Shown in pieces: positions 13,797 through 14,780 of a stretch of DNA of 14,780 bases. The position numbers and the translations under genes were made by a program. A model generated the notes under the pieces. That model was given only the letters and a program-made list of their open reading frames with translations, had not been told where the DNA came from and did no database searches. The DNA is from JBAVQS01 sp049694275. GTDB lineage: Bacteria; Chloroflexota; Anaerolineae; UBA4142; SHND01. The stretch lies in the NCBI GenBank assembly GCA_049694275.1, contig JBAVQS010000426.1, positions 1 to 14,780 on the forward strand, given 5' to 3'. How positions within the stretch are numbered: the first letter of the stretch is position 1; each line of letters starts with the position of its first letter.

Positions 13797-14588
13797 TTAC
13801 CTCGCCTTGGGCAGCGAATCAACCCAGATCAGAAAGAGCTTGAGGAACATCGTTATCACCACGAATAGGTTTGTCCAGATCAAATTTGAGCGTGGATAAG
13901 GAAGAACGGCTTCTGCATGACTGGCAACCCAATAAAGATAGGTATTGATCCCGATCGCTGCCAAGGCTAGAAACACAACCAGCCATGTCTCGCCCGTCAG
14001 GAGCATTAGCGTGCTCAGAAGAATAAAAAGAAGACTGGGAATGTAAGCTGCAAGGGTTGGCCTCGGGCCGGGCTTGTGGACGGGAGCCCAGATTTTGAGA
14101 ACATGAGCTACCTGGTCATAGCCCTCAAGAGATTTAGGCACATTCAAACAACGATACTTGTCTCTTGTCGAAATCCAGAGATCAGTTCCTATTTCCGTTA
14201 GCTCTTTGATCTCGTTCCGCGCAATCCGGATTTCGGGAGCGTTGATCCTCCGCCGCACGATATAATCCTCGCCCAATTCGATTTGGATAGACCCTAGAAT
14301 TTGCTCCCTCTGTTTCAGAGCACGCAAGCTGAAGAACACAAGTAATCCCATGAAGGATATCAAAGAGCCAAATACAAGCAGATCAGCAATGATTACGCCG
14401 GGCAGCTTGGTCGGTTGAGCAGCGGCTATATCCCCCGGAATAGTGCCCAACGCACTGAAAATGAACCCGACAAGCAGGGCGGCAGCGATGCACGCCATAC
14501 CGAGGTATACCCTTCGAACAGGCCGCACCGCCAGTTGCCAGTTCACTTGATGAATGCTCACTTGAGGACCTTCATACCAGAGAATCAT
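13797..14588 (-). CDS. Membrane protein with a PH-like cytoplasmic domain
   Basis: A 263-residue protein from ATG 14588. Two hydrophobic helices lie near residues 30-50 and 68-90. A soluble segment of about 85 residues follows, with alternating strands (GSIQIELGEDYIVRRR, IRIARNEIKELTEIG, DLWISTRDKYRCLNVP) and a final helix, like a bacterial PH domain. Two to three more helices lie near 180-250. The start is uncertain: an in-frame TTG at 14639 would add 17 residues and a GTG at 14561 would remove 9. No start has a strong ribosome binding site. It is the first gene of the leftward block and ends 8 bases before the crotonase-zinc ribbon gene, so the two are probably co-transcribed. An IS end lies about 67 bases upstream of the ATG and may have replaced its original promoter. 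The function is unknown. Confidence 0.65.
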   Translation of the reverse strand: MILWYEGPQVSIHQVNWQLAVRPVRRVYLGMACIAAALLVGFIFSALGTIPGDIAAAQPTKLPGVIIADLLVFGSLISFMGLLVFFSLRALKQREQILGSIQIELGEDYIVRRRINAPEIRIARNEIKELTEIGTDLWISTRDKYRCLNVPKSLEGYDQVAHVLKIWAPVHKPGPRPTLAAYIPSLLFILLSTLMLLTGETWLVVFLALAAIGINTYLYWVASHAEAVLPYPRSNLIWTNLFVVITMFLKLFLIWVDSLPKAR

Positions 14589-14654
14589 TGTGTAAGTGGC
14601 GCCGTCCCCAATAATCCCTGTTGCGAATCTAACTTGCAAGTGTTTTAGCTCTCA

Positions 14655-14780
14655 GTAACCGTTCAGTCAAGTGATGGCCCGGGCAACAACGACGGTGGTT
14701 CAGCACCGCTGATGGCCGCCGCACAGGCTGCCGTCAGATAATCCAACACGTCGCGCCGCTGCTGACGGAGTGTCGTAACG
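14655..14780 (-). mobile_element. 3' end of an IS66-type insertion sequence, continuing beyond the window
   Basis: The last 126 bases hold the C-terminal end of an IS66-like transposase. The sequence GTAACCGTTCA at 14655-14665 overlaps its stop codon and resembles the GTAAGCG-type terminal repeat of IS66 elements. If this is the true end, an 8-base target duplication would be AGCTCTCA at 14647-14654. The other end is outside the window, so the boundary and duplication are inferred. Confidence 0.5.
14663..14780 (-). CDS. IS66-family transposase, C-terminal fragment (5' end outside window)
   Basis: Thirty-eight residues are visible, in frame from base 14779 to the TGA at 14665-14663. They read TLRQQRRDVLDYLTAAC near the start and PPSLLPG near the end. 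This is the pattern I recall for IS66-type transposase C-termini (RQQ.RNVLDYLT....PSLLP). The upstream part lies beyond the right edge, so it is not known whether the gene is intact. The frame was read directly from the sequence. Confidence 0.65.
   Translation of the reverse strand, partial: VTTLRQQRRDVLDYLTAACAAAISGAEPPSLLPGPSLD

Noticed and set aside
1..14780. CRISPR arrays, tRNA or rRNA genes, phage defence genes
   Set aside because: I saw no regularly spaced direct repeats, no tRNA-like cloverleaf or rRNA sequence, and no defence-associated domains. The repeats present are short inverted structures.

Overview
The window is GC-rich, gene-dense bacterial DNA. The mix of a GT39-type membrane glycosyltransferase, paired clan GH-A-like proteins (one with a Ser/Thr linker and LysM domain), a phenylacetyl-CoA-epoxidase-like protein with crotonases and a PaaJ/PcaF-type thiolase, and short palindromic intergenic repeats suggests a filamentous or thermophile-related lineage such as Chloroflexota. 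That assignment is inference; no rRNA or tRNA gene is present to test it.

Left part (1-4888, plus strand): a 5'-truncated GT39-like glycosyltransferase; a roughly 90-bp imperfect palindromic repeat; a well-formed sigma70-type promoter; then two tandem paralogous TIM-barrel glycosidase-like genes separated by a second palindromic repeat. The first ends in a linker plus LysM domain, the second in a different C-terminal domain of about 90 residues. Neither has a visible signal peptide.

Right part (4905-14639, minus strand): eleven genes all read leftwards. In transcription order they are: a membrane protein with a PH-like cytoplasmic domain; an Oah/BadI/MenB-type crotonase fused to a C-terminal zinc ribbon; a DUF1444 (YtpQ-like) protein with a GTGA start/stop overlap; a VOC (glyoxalase-fold) protein fused to a DUF1858 redox-disulfide domain; a classical enoyl-CoA hydratase; an unrecognised 117-residue protein placed directly after it; a PaaG-like isomerase; a PaaA-like diiron protein followed by a strong terminator; a PaaJ/PcaF-like thiolase with its own promoter; an O-methyltransferase-fold protein with a polyproline tail and its own terminator; and an EamA-family transporter. 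The right edge (from about 14655) is the 3' end of an IS66-type insertion sequence.

Taken together the central block looks like an aerobic CoA-thioester route of the phenylacetate type: epoxidation (PaaA-like), ring-epoxide isomerisation (PaaG-like), hydration (PaaF-like), C-C hydrolysis or related chemistry (Oah-like), and thiolysis (PaaJ-like). PaaB, PaaC, PaaD, PaaE, PaaZ, PaaH and PaaK are not in the window. The unknown 117-residue protein, the crotonase-zinc ribbon fusion and the VOC-DUF1858 fusion are the parts that do not fit the textbook pathway, and they are where something undescribed is most likely. The substrate is not determined by the sequence.
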